Shown: positions 30,941 to 41,108 of the stretch, one piece after another
How positions within the stretch are numbered: the stretch's first letter is position 1
Layout of the letters: each line of letters starts with the position of its first letter
Assembly (NCBI GenBank): GCA_023376005.1
Contig: CM042152.1
Coordinates: 87,087,262-87,151,261, forward strand
Length of the DNA stretch: 64,000 nucleotides
Origin: Doryteuthis pealeii
Taxonomy: Eukaryota; Mollusca; Cephalopoda; Myopsida; Loliginidae
Direction of reading: 5' to 3'
The notes under the pieces: model-generated
What the model saw: only the letters and a program-made list of their open reading frames with translations
Database searches by the model: none
What the model was told of the DNA's origin: nothing
Program-made: the position numbers and the translations under genes

Positions 30941-31225
30941 TATTTACCAACCTCTCCACACAGGCAGGATGTGACGCAAGGTCAATTTCTTAAGCGGAGT
31001 TAAACAGGTTTGAATTCAGAGTTTTCCTTCTCCTAGACTGGTTACCTAGCCATGGTTAAAGAGCCCAGTCTGCCCTGCTATTTGCCCATAGCTGGAGGGA
31101 GAATTGGATTCATATCTTTCCCAAGGGTATTAGCGCCATGTGAAATGCAAACAGTTTCATCCAGGAATTGAACTCGGGTCGACGAGTCCATTTCCTACGA
31201 CTCTAACCCTTAGAACACGCGCCTC
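30941..31225 (-). mobile_element. SINE family A, near full length
   Basis: Head at the right end (minus-strand GAGGCGCGTG...AGTTCAATTCC), body and ordinary tail through AGGTTGGTAAATA. One of the most complete copies of the ordinary-tail form. Confidence 0.88.
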
Positions 31226-31296
31226 AATCTATTAATATAAGTTTTCATTATATATCTATTCTTGATAACTAAACATCAGTATCTATACACACAAAT

Positions 31297-31337
<41 letters not shown>

Positions 31338-31351
31338 TAACAATGGAAAGG

Positions 31352-31394
31352 AGTAACCTACTCGAGTTTCATCGATTGATTCTTCAGGGTTACT
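31352..31394 (-). ncRNA. Hammerhead ribozyme motif, left arm
   Basis: Minus-strand reading is the same as the right-arm motif except for one change in the stem II loop (AATC for AGTC). All core positions are kept. See the right-arm entry. Confidence 0.68.
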
Positions 31395-31544
31395 TTAGTT
31401 AAATTAATTGAGTTTTCGATTAATCTTAGTAGAGGAACGCTTATTTATATATAAATAAGCGTTCCTCTACTAAAGTTAAGTCCCATTCCAACGGGCATGT
31501 TTATAACACCTAAGATTAATCGAAAACTCGATTATTTTAACTAA

Positions 31545-31587
31545 AGTAACCCTGAAGAATCAGTCGATGAAACTCGAGTAGGTTACT
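31545..31587 (+). ncRNA. Hammerhead ribozyme motif, right arm
   Basis: A complete core: stem I AGTAACC (31545-31551) pairing perfectly with GGTTACT (31581-31587); CTGAAGA (31552-31558); stem II ATC/GAT with loop AGTC; GAA (31569-31571); stem III ACTCGAGT (31572-31579), self-complementary; H17 = A31580. Cleavage would fall after 31580. Stem III is too short to fold stably alone but its palindrome would pair two molecules, as described for dimeric hammerheads of retroelements. Activity unproven. Confidence 0.7.
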
Positions 31588-32040
31588 CCTTTCCATTCTT
31601 AAAATAAATTTATGCTCTACATTGTATTGAGCACTTTGTATTTGTTTTTTCTCAACCTTAGCCTCTGGATATTGTGTGCTTCCAACGATCCTACTCATAC
31701 CCACCGGTAAGTTACTACTTATACATTTACAAATATATATATATATATATATATAGATGAACCAAAATCTACCAAATGTTTGTGTTACATTTTGGTGATA
31801 TTAGTACTCAGATGATGATCACTGATTTATGAAGTATCCTTATGCTTGATAACTAAACATCAATGTCTATATATACATATACCCGGCTTCCTTCTCTTCT
31901 CTTACTATAAAAAATAAAAATTTCATTTGACGCGTAAATGACATTTCTCCCCCTACCTCTTACATATCAAGCGCACACAGCAACTCAAAAAGTTTAAAGA
32001 ATATTCTCTTGCTACCTGAAACATACATCGTTTCTCAATG

Positions 32041-32420
32041 GTAACCATGCTCATACACACACACATACACACACACACACAACCTTGAGGTTTGTTTCGC
32101 TGTCGTTTATCTCAAAAGATTTATATACACACGTGCAACCACACACCTAAAAAATGCACAATGCTTTCTTTTCGATACACACACTTACACAGTCCCATAC
32201 TCACACCGTAAAGAGAATATTTGACGTCATATTTCAAACCGTCTCCTTTTTTCAAACTTCAAATTTTATAACAAGGACTACCACTGAATAACAAGGACTA
32301 CCACTCGCTTTACTCGTTATTCTGTGATAAAAATTTCTTATTACCTTCCATATACCAACAAATGCCCTGAAGATGATCTAATTAATAGATCAAAACACTG
32401 CAACGTCGGCCAATAAACTC
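32041..32420 (+). mobile_element. Family F repeat with a degenerate hammerhead motif
   Basis: Its left part (32065-32255: GAGGTTTGTTTCG, GATTTATATACACACGTGC, AATATTTGACGTCATATTTC) recurs inverted at 38778-39000. The right part ends with a hammerhead-like segment (32364-32410). No ORF. Probably a piece of a terminal repeat, but no coding partner is attached. Confidence 0.55.
32364..32410 (+). ncRNA. Degenerate hammerhead-like motif
   Basis: GCC (32364-32366), CTGAAGA (32367-32373), one extra base, stem II GATCT/AGATC (32375-32379 and 32387-32391), then AAA where GAA is required, and GTC followed by GGC (32405-32410) closing stem I with GCC. The G12 to A change and a poorly paired stem III predict no cleavage. 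Confidence 0.4.
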
Positions 32421-32484
32421 ACCACTTAACTCATTTAAACCTGTGTTTTTTCAATCTTTCTTAATATACTATATATACATATAT

Positions 32485-32850
32485 ATACACAGATAAACTA
32501 GATGGGAGCTGCACAAGAATACTGCGTGTGATCCTGAACAAGATGTCGAAACAACACCCCATGAGAAAACAGCTGTATGGCCACCTGCCACATATCACTC
32601 AAACCATTCGAGTAAGACAGACAAGACACGCAGGACACTGCTGGAGAAGCAAGGATGAACTCATAAGTGATGTCTCCCTGTGGAAGCCAGCACATGGGCA
32701 CGCAAGTGTGGGCCGACCAGCAAAGATGTACATTGACTAGCTCTGTGCGGATACAGGATGCTGCCTCGAGGACCTCCCTAGAATGATGAGTGATAGGGAC
32801 GGATGGAGAGAGATTGTTATGGATATCCGTGCTAACAGCGCAGCATGATG
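32485..32850 (+). pseudogene. LINE C-terminal fragment (clade unresolved)
   Basis: The plus-strand frame 32528-32740 encodes the widely seen C-terminal end of an animal endonuclease-reverse transcriptase LINE: RKQLYGHLPHITQTIRVRQT, RHAGHCWRSKDELISDV, GRPAKMYID, then (after a stop) LCADTGCCLEDLPRMMSDRD and WREIVMDIRA. The element ends in (ATG)n at 32847-32870, a plausible 3' tail. Only the last ~115 codons remain. The more decayed copy at 36.1-36.5 kb is collinear. The RT that would decide the clade is missing. Confidence 0.8.
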
Positions 32851-32870
32851 ATGATGATGATGATGATCAC
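32847..32870. repeat. (ATG)n microsatellite, LINE tail
   Basis: Repeated TGA/ATG triplets directly after the LINE stop. Confidence 0.9.
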
Positions 32871-33024
32871 GAATTTATGAAGTATAATATTTAAGCTATT
32901 GCTTTACGTTATTATCTGAAGAAGAATATATTTCTTCTTTAGTAGATGGTGTTTAAGACAATGTGAATTATGTCTTTATAAATGCTTTGTAATCTGCATT
33001 TATTACAATAAAAAAGAAACAGAA

Positions 33025-33203
33025 AAAATTCATTTAAAAGGAAATGCCATAACTAGACTGCTTCAGTTCCAGTGATCTTTTGAAAAAGAGATATTATCTC
33101 AAAAATTCAAGAATTAAATACAGGTTAACACACAACATCATTGTTACTGTATTATTTTTTTCTTTACACCTGCATTGTTATAGCCTTCTAAATCAACCTC
33201 TTA
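33025..33203 (+). mobile_element. Family E repeat
   Basis: Recurs at 45888-46066 and, in part, at 61722-61796. Landmarks: GAAATGCCATA, a stem-loop GAGATATTATCTC, CACACAACATCATTGTTAC, TGCATTGTTATAGCCTTCTA. The stem-loop preceded by TTTTGAAAAA resembles a broken hammerhead core in the second copy (TTTGATGA...CTCGAAAA) but does not meet the consensus. Confidence 0.65.
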
Positions 33204-33205
33204 AA

Positions 33206-33707
33206 CAGAAAAACATGTTAGTAAATAGTAATTTATTGAAACAAACCACAAATAAATGTACACAAAGGGTGATGCTGCTGGCCTTTTCAATACCCTAGAT
33301 ATGATTATTTTGTGGTGTCCACTCATCCCGCCAAAGAAAAGCACAGAAATATAATCTTTAAGCAGAAGAAATATATTCAACAGACTTTTCTTATTATTAA
33401 AAAAAAATCTTTGTTTTGTTTTTCTTATTGAATTAGTTTCTAAATTCAATAAACTAAACTAAAGAAAGATATTTTTTTTAGATATATACAATAATCAGGA
33501 CAGACTGAAGACAAAGCAGAGGCTCTGGCAGGAATGGGAGCATCAAAATTCATCTATTATTTAATCAAAATTTTGTATTTTGTTTATAATTGTTTAATGG
33601 TATCAATTATGAATATGAATCATGATAAAAAAAGAGAGAATTTCTTGACTTCTTCAATGCCCTTTGACATGTGATGTGCATTGTGGCAGCCCTGTAGGAA
33701 GTTCTAT
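33206..33707. other. AT-rich sequence, no gene seen
   Basis: Nothing recognised. Confidence 0.4.
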
Positions 33708-33714
33708 ACCATAA

Positions 33715-34199
33715 GCTTAAGGATAGAGCCCAGGTGGATGAGCAGTTCATGACATGCAATACTCCACTTTGGCCCTATCTTGGGCTAGACAGGCGGTCAG
33801 AGAGGCCTCTTCCGATCAATCGGCTGGTCACGTCAAGCCCTAGCACCTATATGATTTTCCCAACCCTATTGCCCTTATGGCAACCCCAACCCCTTTTTAT
33901 CATATGGGTGCTAGAAGGCGGTGACTGCGGGTCTACATGTCCTGGGAATGACGTTAAACTCTATCTGATGGTGAGGTTCCAGTTTTGGAGGTTTGGGGAA
34001 TGTGGAGCACCCCTTCATCACCATTGCTCCCTGGTCCACTCTGACCCGGAGTGGTAGTACCTGTTAGGGTCCCATCTATGGGTTAGATAGAAAAATATAT
34101 CTATAAAAAAATTGTATTATCCATTAAGAATTGATTTATTTCAAAACTTTATCGGCATTAAATGGCCCACTGAGGTTGATATGCCGTAAAACAGAACAA
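33715..34199 (+). mobile_element. Family C retroposon, 5'-truncated
   Basis: Starts in mid-element at GCTTAAGGATAGAGCCCAG and ends GCCGTAAAACAGAACAAA. A short TSD ACCATAA (33708-33714 and 34200-34206). Confidence 0.85.
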
Positions 34200-34206
34200 A
34201 CCATAA

Positions 34207-34693
34207 TTCAAATAAATACTACTTTCAATGGGACCAACTGAACGCAGAAACTGATAAAAAGGCATCAGAAATGAATCTTAGAAAAATGGATGTAGTGTTC
34301 CATCAAGATAATTCTAAATTGCATATTTCTTTGGGGGATCAGGCAAAAACTGTTACAGCTTTGATAGATAGTTTCTCACTCATTCACAAGATATTGCATC
34401 TTCAGATTACTATTTATTTGACTCCTTATGGAATTTTGCTGAAACTTTAAATTACCTGGAAAACAGCAAAAGGCACTGAGGGTAGGAAAGATAAAATGTT
34501 ATGGGATTAAAAAAAAGTGAAGTTGCCTGAAAGATGACAGAAGATAATGAAACAGAATGGTAAATATATTGTTCAATAAAATTAATGCTCAAAATAAAAA
34601 ATAATGCATTTTTTTAAATTTTTACTTATAAACTGAACAAAACTGGTGTGCATCAAACACATATATACCTTCTTGGGATATTAGCAGTTGTTG

Positions 34694-34698
<5 letters not shown>
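34207..34698. other. Unrecognised sequence, possibly an old DNA-transposon gene remnant
   Basis: Plus-strand frames give short patches (for example VFHQDNSKLHIS, then SFSLIHKILHLQITIYLTPYGILLKL) that recall the catalytic end of mariner-type transposases (HQDNA/RPH; SPDLAPSDYHLF), but with many breaks. Suggestive only. Confidence 0.4.
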
Positions 34699-34734
<36 letters not shown>

Positions 34735-34803
34735 GAAAAAATTAAAAGCTTAAATTTATCAGATTCTATATTCTGATAAACTTAAGGTTTTCATTTATAT
34801 CCT

Positions 34804-34849
<46 letters not shown>

Positions 34850-34860
34850 TGAGTGTGTAA
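34699..34860. repeat. (TA)n, small hairpin and (TG)n
   Basis: (TA)n at 34699-34731; hairpin CTTAAATTTATCAGA/TCTGATAAACTTAAG at about 34749-34787; (TA)n(TG)n at 34804-34860. Confidence 0.85.
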
Positions 34861-34911
34861 AAGAATTTTATAAGTAAGTTTGGGTTCTTTATTTTGGTTG
34901 AATCCAATAAT

Positions 34912-34942
<31 letters not shown>

Positions 34943-34949
<7 letters not shown>

Positions 34950-35191
34950 ATCGTGGGTGGCCTAAAGTCGGTATCAGCCAATCAGCAAAGGAGTCTATCC
35001 CCTTTTCACTAGTGCTAGACCAAGGAGATTGTTTTTGCATCTGAGGTGGTGCGCCACACCTACCATCAGCTTCTTACTTTACCGCACAGATCCCTGTGCT
35101 ACTCATACGCTGAGTTGGTGAGGGCCGGTATCGAACTAGGAACCTTATGATTTCTAGCCAAACGCTCTAGCGACTGAGCTAACCCGGCCCC
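34943..35191 (-). mobile_element. tRNA-derived SINE, family B, near full length
   Basis: A full copy on the minus strand: tRNA head at 35115-35191 (GGGGCCGGGTTAGCTCAGTC start, B box TAGTTCGATACC), body, and end at 34943 next to (TA)n. Confidence 0.9.
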
Positions 35192-35224
35192 TTTATTGTA
35201 TTTTGGTTATATACAGAGTGAAAA

Positions 35225-35895
35225 TAATTGAGAAATGAATGAAAAGCTGCATTGTTGCCTTCCCAAGGAAAAGCACCTTTCGAATCAACAGTATAGATTT
35301 ATATAGGGTTATAGATATAAAAATAGCTGCTAAGATTTATAATGCTCTGCTTCTCAATCACATCCAACTTGAACTTGAGAAAGTCCTTAGAAAAACATCA
35401 AAATGCTTTTCGCAGAAATTGATCTACAACTTTTCAGATTCTGACAAATCATTAAACCATCAAAGGAGTATATGCAAAAAAATCATGAGGAAATACTTAT
35501 TTGTAAATTTCTCCAAGGCATTTGATACAATACATAGTCGAAATAAGTAGCAAATACCTTGAGCATATGGTTTTCTGAAAGAAACTGTTGCCACTATAAT
35601 GATGACCAAGGTTTGCTCACCTGATTATGAGACTAATTTCTTTGATACTGTCCCTAGAGTCTTGCAAGGAGACACACTGGCACCATTTCTATTCATAATC
35701 TACCAAGATTATGTACTACATATGTTAATACATCTAATGAAAGAAAATGGTTTCATGTTAAAAAAAAAAGGCAAAAAGCACACAATATACTACATAAACT
35801 ATTATTGATGCAAACTACACATATGATCTAGCACTTCTTGCAAATACACCTATTGAAGCCATATTTTGAGTATTAGTAGTAGCATTGACTGTTTA
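35225..35895 (+). pseudogene. LINE reverse transcriptase fragment with ruined catalytic motifs
   Basis: Plus-strand frames encode the RT core of an animal LINE, probably family G or a close relative. Seen: AAKIYNALLLNHIQ and EKVLRKTSKCFSQ (35330-35420), then LFVNFSKAFDTIH (motif A, about 35500-35540), PRVLQGDTLAPFLF (motif B, about 35655-35695), and, after a frameshift, DANYTYDLALLANTP (motif C region, about 35808-35855). In working LINEs motif A reads F-V-D and motif C contains YADD; here the Asp of motif A is Asn and YADD has become YTYD, so catalysis is lost. Stops separate the blocks. A family H piece follows at about 35900. Confidence 0.85.
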
Positions 35896-35899
35896 ATGA

Positions 35900-36072
35900 C
35901 CATATTTATGAAGCCTCAGAACATCATACAAACCAAGCAGCCAATCAGGACTCAAGGAATGGAATCACCCAAATGCATGAGTGGACTATTCTGAATTCCC
36001 ATAAGTACCAGTTGTCTTGACACTGGTTTAGTTGCTGTTGTTCAAACCAATAGTAGACTGACTTACTTCAAT
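35900..36072. mobile_element. Family H fragment
   Basis: Matches the second half of 25231-25530 (CAAACCAAGCAGCCAATCAG; GGAATGGAATCACCCAAATG; AGTAGACTGACT). It separates the RT fragment from the LINE end. Confidence 0.65.
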
Positions 36073-36099
36073 AATATAGAAATCTCATCTCTTTGCTAA

Positions 36100-36510
36100 A
36101 ATAAAATGGAAATTCTCCCAAGATGTAGCCATGTTAGTACTACTGTATGGTTTCACCATTTGAATTTTAACAAAATGCTTGGGAAAAAAGCTAGACTGGA
36201 GCTCCATAAGGACGCTGCATCCTGTTTTGAAGAAATCTTAAAAGCAGCAACCTACAAAACAGCAGTTGTATGGCCACTTACCGCCCATCTCACAAACAAT
36301 CCAAGTAAGATAAGAAAGAGATGCTGAGCACTGCTGGATAAATAATAAACTCATAACCATCATATTACACCAGTATTGGCAGATTAGTAAAAAAAAATAC
36401 ATTCATCAGCTCTATGCAGACACTGGATGTCGTGTAGAGGACTTGCTAAGAGCAATGGCTGATAGGGATGAATGTCGAGAGAGTCAAAGGAATTCAAATT
36501 GTCAGCATGC
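36100..36510 (+). pseudogene. LINE C-terminal fragment, decayed
   Basis: Collinear with 32485-32850: an ARLELHKDAA segment (cf. RLDG), AVVWPLTAHLTNNPSKIRKR (cf. QLYGHLPHITQTIRVRQ), then LCRHWMSCRG-type frame-shifted remains of the CADTGC region and a final AMADRD. Frameshifts and stops throughout. Confidence 0.65.
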
Positions 36511-36739
36511 TTTTATGATAATGATATATATATATTAAACAACCTGTGAGTACATTAGATTCCCATTGTAACAGCAATTCATAGTGATACTGATACTTAT
36601 ATTTACGAAGGAACAAAGGATTTTTATTAGTATTTCATAGTTATTTGTTATATCAAGGATTTATGCAATTAAGAAGATGACATTTAGCATAAAAGCAGCC
36701 TCTCCCCCACTCAAAAAAAGTACAATTCATTAGCAAATT

Positions 36740-36855
36740 AGAATAGAAATTGCTTTATTTTTTATTAAAAATCTAGATATGATGAACTGCTTTTGTTGCA
36801 TATATATATATTTATTTCACAAATAATTGGAAGTTAGCATAATCTACTATAATAG

Positions 36856-36893
<38 letters not shown>

Positions 36894-37003
36894 CACAATT
36901 AATAGGAAGTTAGCATAATCTATTACGATAGAATTATATATATATATATATATATGTATTTATTTCACAATTAATTGGAAGTTAGCATAATCTATTGTAA
37001 TAG

Positions 37004-37046
<43 letters not shown>

Positions 37047-37230
37047 TTTATTTCACAATTAATTGGAAGTTAGCATAATCTATTATGATAGAATAATATA
37101 TATATATATATATATATATATTTCACAATGAATTGGAAGTTAGCATAATCTATTAGCACAATTCAGTGGCAAATTAGAGATTGATTCATTCTCTATTAAA
37201 AATCTAGATATGATGAACTATTGCTGTAAA

Positions 37231-37274
<44 letters not shown>

Positions 37275-37300
37275 CACAATTAATTGGAATTTAGCATAAT
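36740..37300. repeat. Array of TA-separated ~85-bp units
   Basis: Five to six units of TTTCACAATTAATTGGAAGT followed by TAGCATAATCTATTATGATAGAAT, each separated by a (TA)n tract of different length. A longer outer unit (CTAGATATGATGAACT) appears at both ends (about 36775 and 37203), showing a nested tandem structure. No coding. Confidence 0.9.
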
Positions 37301-37796
37301 CTAAGCATGTGTATATTGTTTTCTTTTTTTGCTTTCTATTTGCAAATAATTATCAGCCACTTCCGCTTGATGGGTTAGATCTTTCCTGCCTTTTTTTCAT
37401 TCACTATTTTTGTTCTACACTCTTCTTCTTCTTCTTTTCATTCCTTCAATGTATTCATGCTGGTTTCTGAGAGTTCACAGCTGCCAATGCATCCAATGTT
37501 ATTACTTTCTTTTTCTTCACCCCCCCCCCAAACATTTAGAAATCTTGTTTAGTTTGTCCAATCTACAATGTCTTAGAACCATTCTTTTATTTATTCCATA
37601 ACTATGACAATGCCATTATTTGCACTACAATCATCAGCAGGGCTCCTACCCAATGGTACTTGGTTGGTGTATTCAGCATTAGATTAAAAGATATCTTAAT
37701 ATGTAGATTAGATATCATGGCCTTAATATAAGATAATTATAAAATTCTACTTAAATCAAGGGCTTTATCATCTTACCTACAATACATTTAGAAAAA
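37300..37796. other. No gene seen; pyrimidine-rich
   Basis: T/C-rich stretch to 37560 and then AT-rich sequence; nothing recognised. Confidence 0.4.
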
Positions 37797-38095
37797 AGGT
37801 GTGCTTATCATAACATTATCATTGTAGGAAATGAAATTGGTGACTTAAGTTCAAATCCTGGACAAGGCTGTTTGCATTTCCCTTCTTGTTAATGCTAATG
37901 CCCTTGGGAAATACACAAATCTCTAGGTTCCCTATCATTAACTATGGGTAAATAGAAGGGCAGAATGGGTTATTTAGAATGGTTAGGCAACCAGTCTCCA
38001 AGAAGTAAAACTGAATTCAAACCAGCAGTACTCCACTTAAAAAACAAATTTGACCTTGTGTAACATCCTGCTCATGGTTGAGGAAATACATACAT
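37797..38095 (+). mobile_element. SINE family A, full but diverged
   Basis: Aligns from the tRNA-like head (AAGGTGTGCTTATCATAACA...) through the B box (AAGTTCAAATCCTGG), body and ordinary tail (ACTCCACTTAAA, TGTAACATCCTGCTC). Confidence 0.75.
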
Positions 38096-38140
38096 TTCAT
38101 TGTGTACTCATTTGTGTACTCATTTCTCTACTGTGTCAGC
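38038..38140. repeat. Left copy of a ~105-bp direct repeat
   Basis: The SINE tail and next ~50 bp (TTTGACCTTGTGTAACATCC ... CATTTCATTG, TGTACTCATTTGTGTACTCA) recur at 38580-38687, bracketing a family C copy. Local duplication. Confidence 0.8.
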
Positions 38141-38515
38141 TATACAGCTGTCCCAACCCTATTAGCCTTATGGCAAGTCCCAGTCCTTTTTATAATTATA
38201 TGAGCTAGAAAGCGGCTGCTGAGAGTCTTAATGTCCTGGGTATGACTCTATCTGATGATGAAGTTAAAATTCTGAAACACTGGCGAATGTGAAGTACCCT
38301 TTCATTACCATTGCTTCCAGGTCTACTCAGACCCGGAGTAGTAATACCTATTAGGGTCCCATCTATGGGTTAAATAGAAAGTTTAAAATCTGTTTATAAA
38401 GAAATTGAGTTTAAAAGAAAATTGAGTGACCATCAAGAATGAATAAACAAAAACTATTTTGGACATAAAATAGCCCAATAGGTTGACATGCAGTAAAACC
38501 AACCAACCAACCAAC
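38140..38515 (+). mobile_element. Family C retroposon, diverged and 5'-truncated
   Basis: Matches the 3' ~370 bp of the family with many changes and ends in a pure (CCAA)n-type tail at 38496-38515. Confidence 0.75.
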
Positions 38516-38579
38516 CAATCCAGTTTTCCTTTCTAGTTTGTATTTATAGAAAGCTGAGTTAATTTCATATATAGTACTC

Positions 38580-38777
38580 TACTTAAAAACAAATTTGACC
38601 TTGTGTAACATCCTGCCCATGGTTGAGTAAATACATACATTTCATTGTTGTACTCATTTGTGTACTCATTTCTTTACTGTGTCAGGTGTTTGATACTAAA
38701 CTGCTTATAAAGTTTTGGAGATCTGGAGAGTGTAGAATACTCCTTCATTGCCATTACTCCCAGGTTCATTCTGATTG
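38580..38777 (+). repeat. Right copy of the direct repeat plus a family C scrap
   Basis: Repeats 38038-38140; from about 38700 a second short piece of family C (TTTTGGAGATCTGGAGAGTG) follows. Confidence 0.7.
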
Positions 38778-39000
38778 TCCTTGTTTGTCAGTCTTTTTAA
38801 AATTTGAAGTCTGAAAAAAGTAGACGGTTTGAAATATGACGTCAAATATTCTCTTTTACGGTCTGAGTATTAGAGTGTGGTGTGTGTATCGAAAAAAGCA
38901 TTGTGTGTTTTTGAATGTGTGGTTGTGCGTGTATGTATAAATCTTTTTCGATAAACAGAATTGAAACAAACCTCAAGGGTATGGGTGTGTGTGTGTATAC
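38778..39000 (-). mobile_element. Family F repeat, inverted copy
   Basis: Reverse complement of about 32065-32255, with the GACGTC-containing stretch and the GAAACAAACCTCAAGG end. Followed by (GT)n. The hammerhead-like end of the other copy is not included. Confidence 0.7.
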
Positions 39001-39103
39001 ATTCATATTTTTGCCAAGAAAACCACCCATAATAAATCTATGTGAAACAAAAACATAAGAAACAACTATACAAAAAAGATGTAAATATGAATTTACAATG
39101 CTG

Positions 39104-39485
39104 TTTGTTTGTATGTATTGTTTTATGGCATATCAACCATGGTGGGTCATTTAATGCTGGCAAAGTCTTGAAAGAGACATTGCAATAGTTTGGAAGAACA
39201 TTTTTTAAACTCATTTTCTTTTGTGTAAACAAATTTTCTTTTTAACCCATACATGGGACACTAACAGGTACTACCACTCTGGGCCAGAGTGGAGCTGACC
39301 ACCCGTCTATCCTAAATATGGGCCAAAGTGGGGTGTTGCATATCATAGACTGCTCATCCACCAGGATTCCATCCTAATGCATCACAGGTCACCACCCATG
39401 GCTAACAGGGGCCTTATTTGGGGGGGGGTATTACCCTTCTGCAGAGGTGCAGTTGGTGTATTCTAAAGCCCCAGCCGATAGGGCT
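39104..39485 (-). mobile_element. Family C retroposon with internal deletion
   Basis: Both true ends are present with a 14-bp TSD AATTTACAATGCTG (39090-39103 and 39486-39499), but about 220 bp in the middle are missing (CAGAGTGGA joined to GCTGACCACCCG). Confidence 0.85.
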
Positions 39486-39716
39486 AATTTACAATGCTGA
39501 CAATTCCAAAAACTGTAGGCATAAAATAACCCTAAACAGGTTGATATGCCATTGCCCCAGCCGATAGGGCTAATTTACAATGCTGACAATTCCAAAAACT
39601 GTAGGCATAAAATAACCCTAAACAGGATATGCCATTGCCCAGCCGATAGGGCTAATTTACAATGCTGACAAAAAAACTGTAGGCATAAAATAACCCTAAA
39701 CAGGTTGATATGCATT
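39469..39716. repeat. Tandem repeat made from the end of a family C copy and its flank
   Basis: Three units (83-86 bp) each containing the last ~16 bp of the element (CCCCAGCCGATAGGGC), the TSD and ~55 bp beyond. Starts near 39469, 39555 and 39638. Confidence 0.9.
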
Positions 39717-41027
39717 AAAATCAATCAATCATTTCTTTACTGAAGAATTAACTAATAATAACAATGAATATTTGCTGAGCAAGATGGAATTTCAAGTAGT
39801 TTTATCTGAGAGATAAGATAAAAAAGTTTATTTCAAAGGAAGATCAACTAAAAAGGAAATCCTTTTAAAATCATTTTTCATTTGCACAAATATTTCTGGC
39901 AAAGAATGAATGGTTTATCTGTTCAGTGATGTAGTTGTCTCCTTTGATATAAAAACAAAACTATAATCACATAACAAAAATGCAATCTTTATTATGAAAA
40001 GAGCCAATGAAATTTACAATTGGCTCAATCAATTATTTTAGAAAAAGCTTTAAATTAGGCTAAAAATAGAAACAGCTTTGGAAAATGTATGAGATGGAAA
40101 ATAAATCTATAATATATTTCTGTCAGCCATGTTCTTGACTAACTCATAATAAAAAGAAGAAATATTCATAAATTCAAAATAGACTGCCTTCCAAAAAGTT
40201 ATAAAACATATTGCAAAGCATAACTCTTTTAGCTAGTTAGACAGCAGGACGCTGTCAAGGTTGAAAGGAAACAAAAAAAAGACTAAAAATGATCAAATAT
40301 ATTTCTATGTGTTTTAAGACAAACAAGAATAAAATGATAACAGAAATAATTGGGAATTTCAAATGATTTTAAACAACAGAATGTGAAGGCAATAAAAATA
40401 ATAGATGCAAAGATTTGGGAATTTTAAAACCCTTAAAAAAAAAAATGGGCAGATATTTATCAAATACAAAGGAGCTAAGATGAACAAGTTAACCAAATAA
40501 ACAATAAAAAGTGGGTTTAATCTGACAACAGCAAAATACAAAATCAGATTTACTTGGTTAATAATGATTAATTAATCAGATGAAAATAGTCTGGTCCAGA
40601 TAAGTAAAATAAACCTGAGTGTTATAAAAAAAAATTGAATAAAACATAGATCGAAATTCAGTTTAAGCCTATTAATAAAATAATAAACAACAAAAGAAAA
40701 AGCAAAAAATATTGACTGCAAAGCTTAAAGTCAGAGAATTAGATGACAAGATATAAGCTTCAAAATACCCAACATATATTATCACATTTTTTTGGTTCCT
40801 CACTGGATGTCTCTCATACTTGCACACTTGTATCACATCCTACCTGTGGCAAATGTGTTGGGTAAATACCCACATTATCACACATTTATCCTTATTGGTG
40901 TCATTGTTTATTTGTAGGATGATTACAAAAATGACTATATTTATTTTTGAAGTCTTGTCACTGTCCTATAAATGGGATGGGACTGCTTACTTAGTTATTT
41001 ACTAAGCTTAGCTTAGATGTAGCATAA
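39717..41027. other. AT-rich sequence, no gene seen
   Basis: A SINE-tail-like scrap at 40828-40870 (TATCACATCCTACCTGTGGC) is the only recognisable piece. Confidence 0.45.
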
Positions 41028-41108
41028 GGTCAGAAGTATGGGGCGCCCAGTGAGAATCAAACTCACTAAAAATGATCTGCTTGCTAACCATTATACCATG
41101 TCAGGTGA
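41028..41108 (-). mobile_element. tRNA-like SINE head
   Basis: Minus strand: A box TGGTATAATGGTTAGC, B box GAGTTTGATTCTC in tRNA-like spacing. Together with the tail scrap at 40.83 kb this may be one old SINE. Confidence 0.65.

Larger units (their letters stand above)
31336..31604. mobile_element. Penelope-like terminal palindrome with two hammerhead ribozymes
   Basis: Outer arms (about 31336-31412 and 31510-31604) are inverted copies; a perfect inner hairpin (TAGAGGAACGCTTATTTATA and its complement, about 31416-31462) and a ~35-bp spacer lie between. Each arm has a complete hammerhead core pointing outward. Layout matches the palindrome at 4831-5170, though the sequence is unrelated. It is bordered by (TA)n on the left, and the Penelope endonuclease fragment lies 1.3 kb upstream. 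Interpreted as a pair of inverted terminal repeats of a Penelope-like element. Confidence 0.7.
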
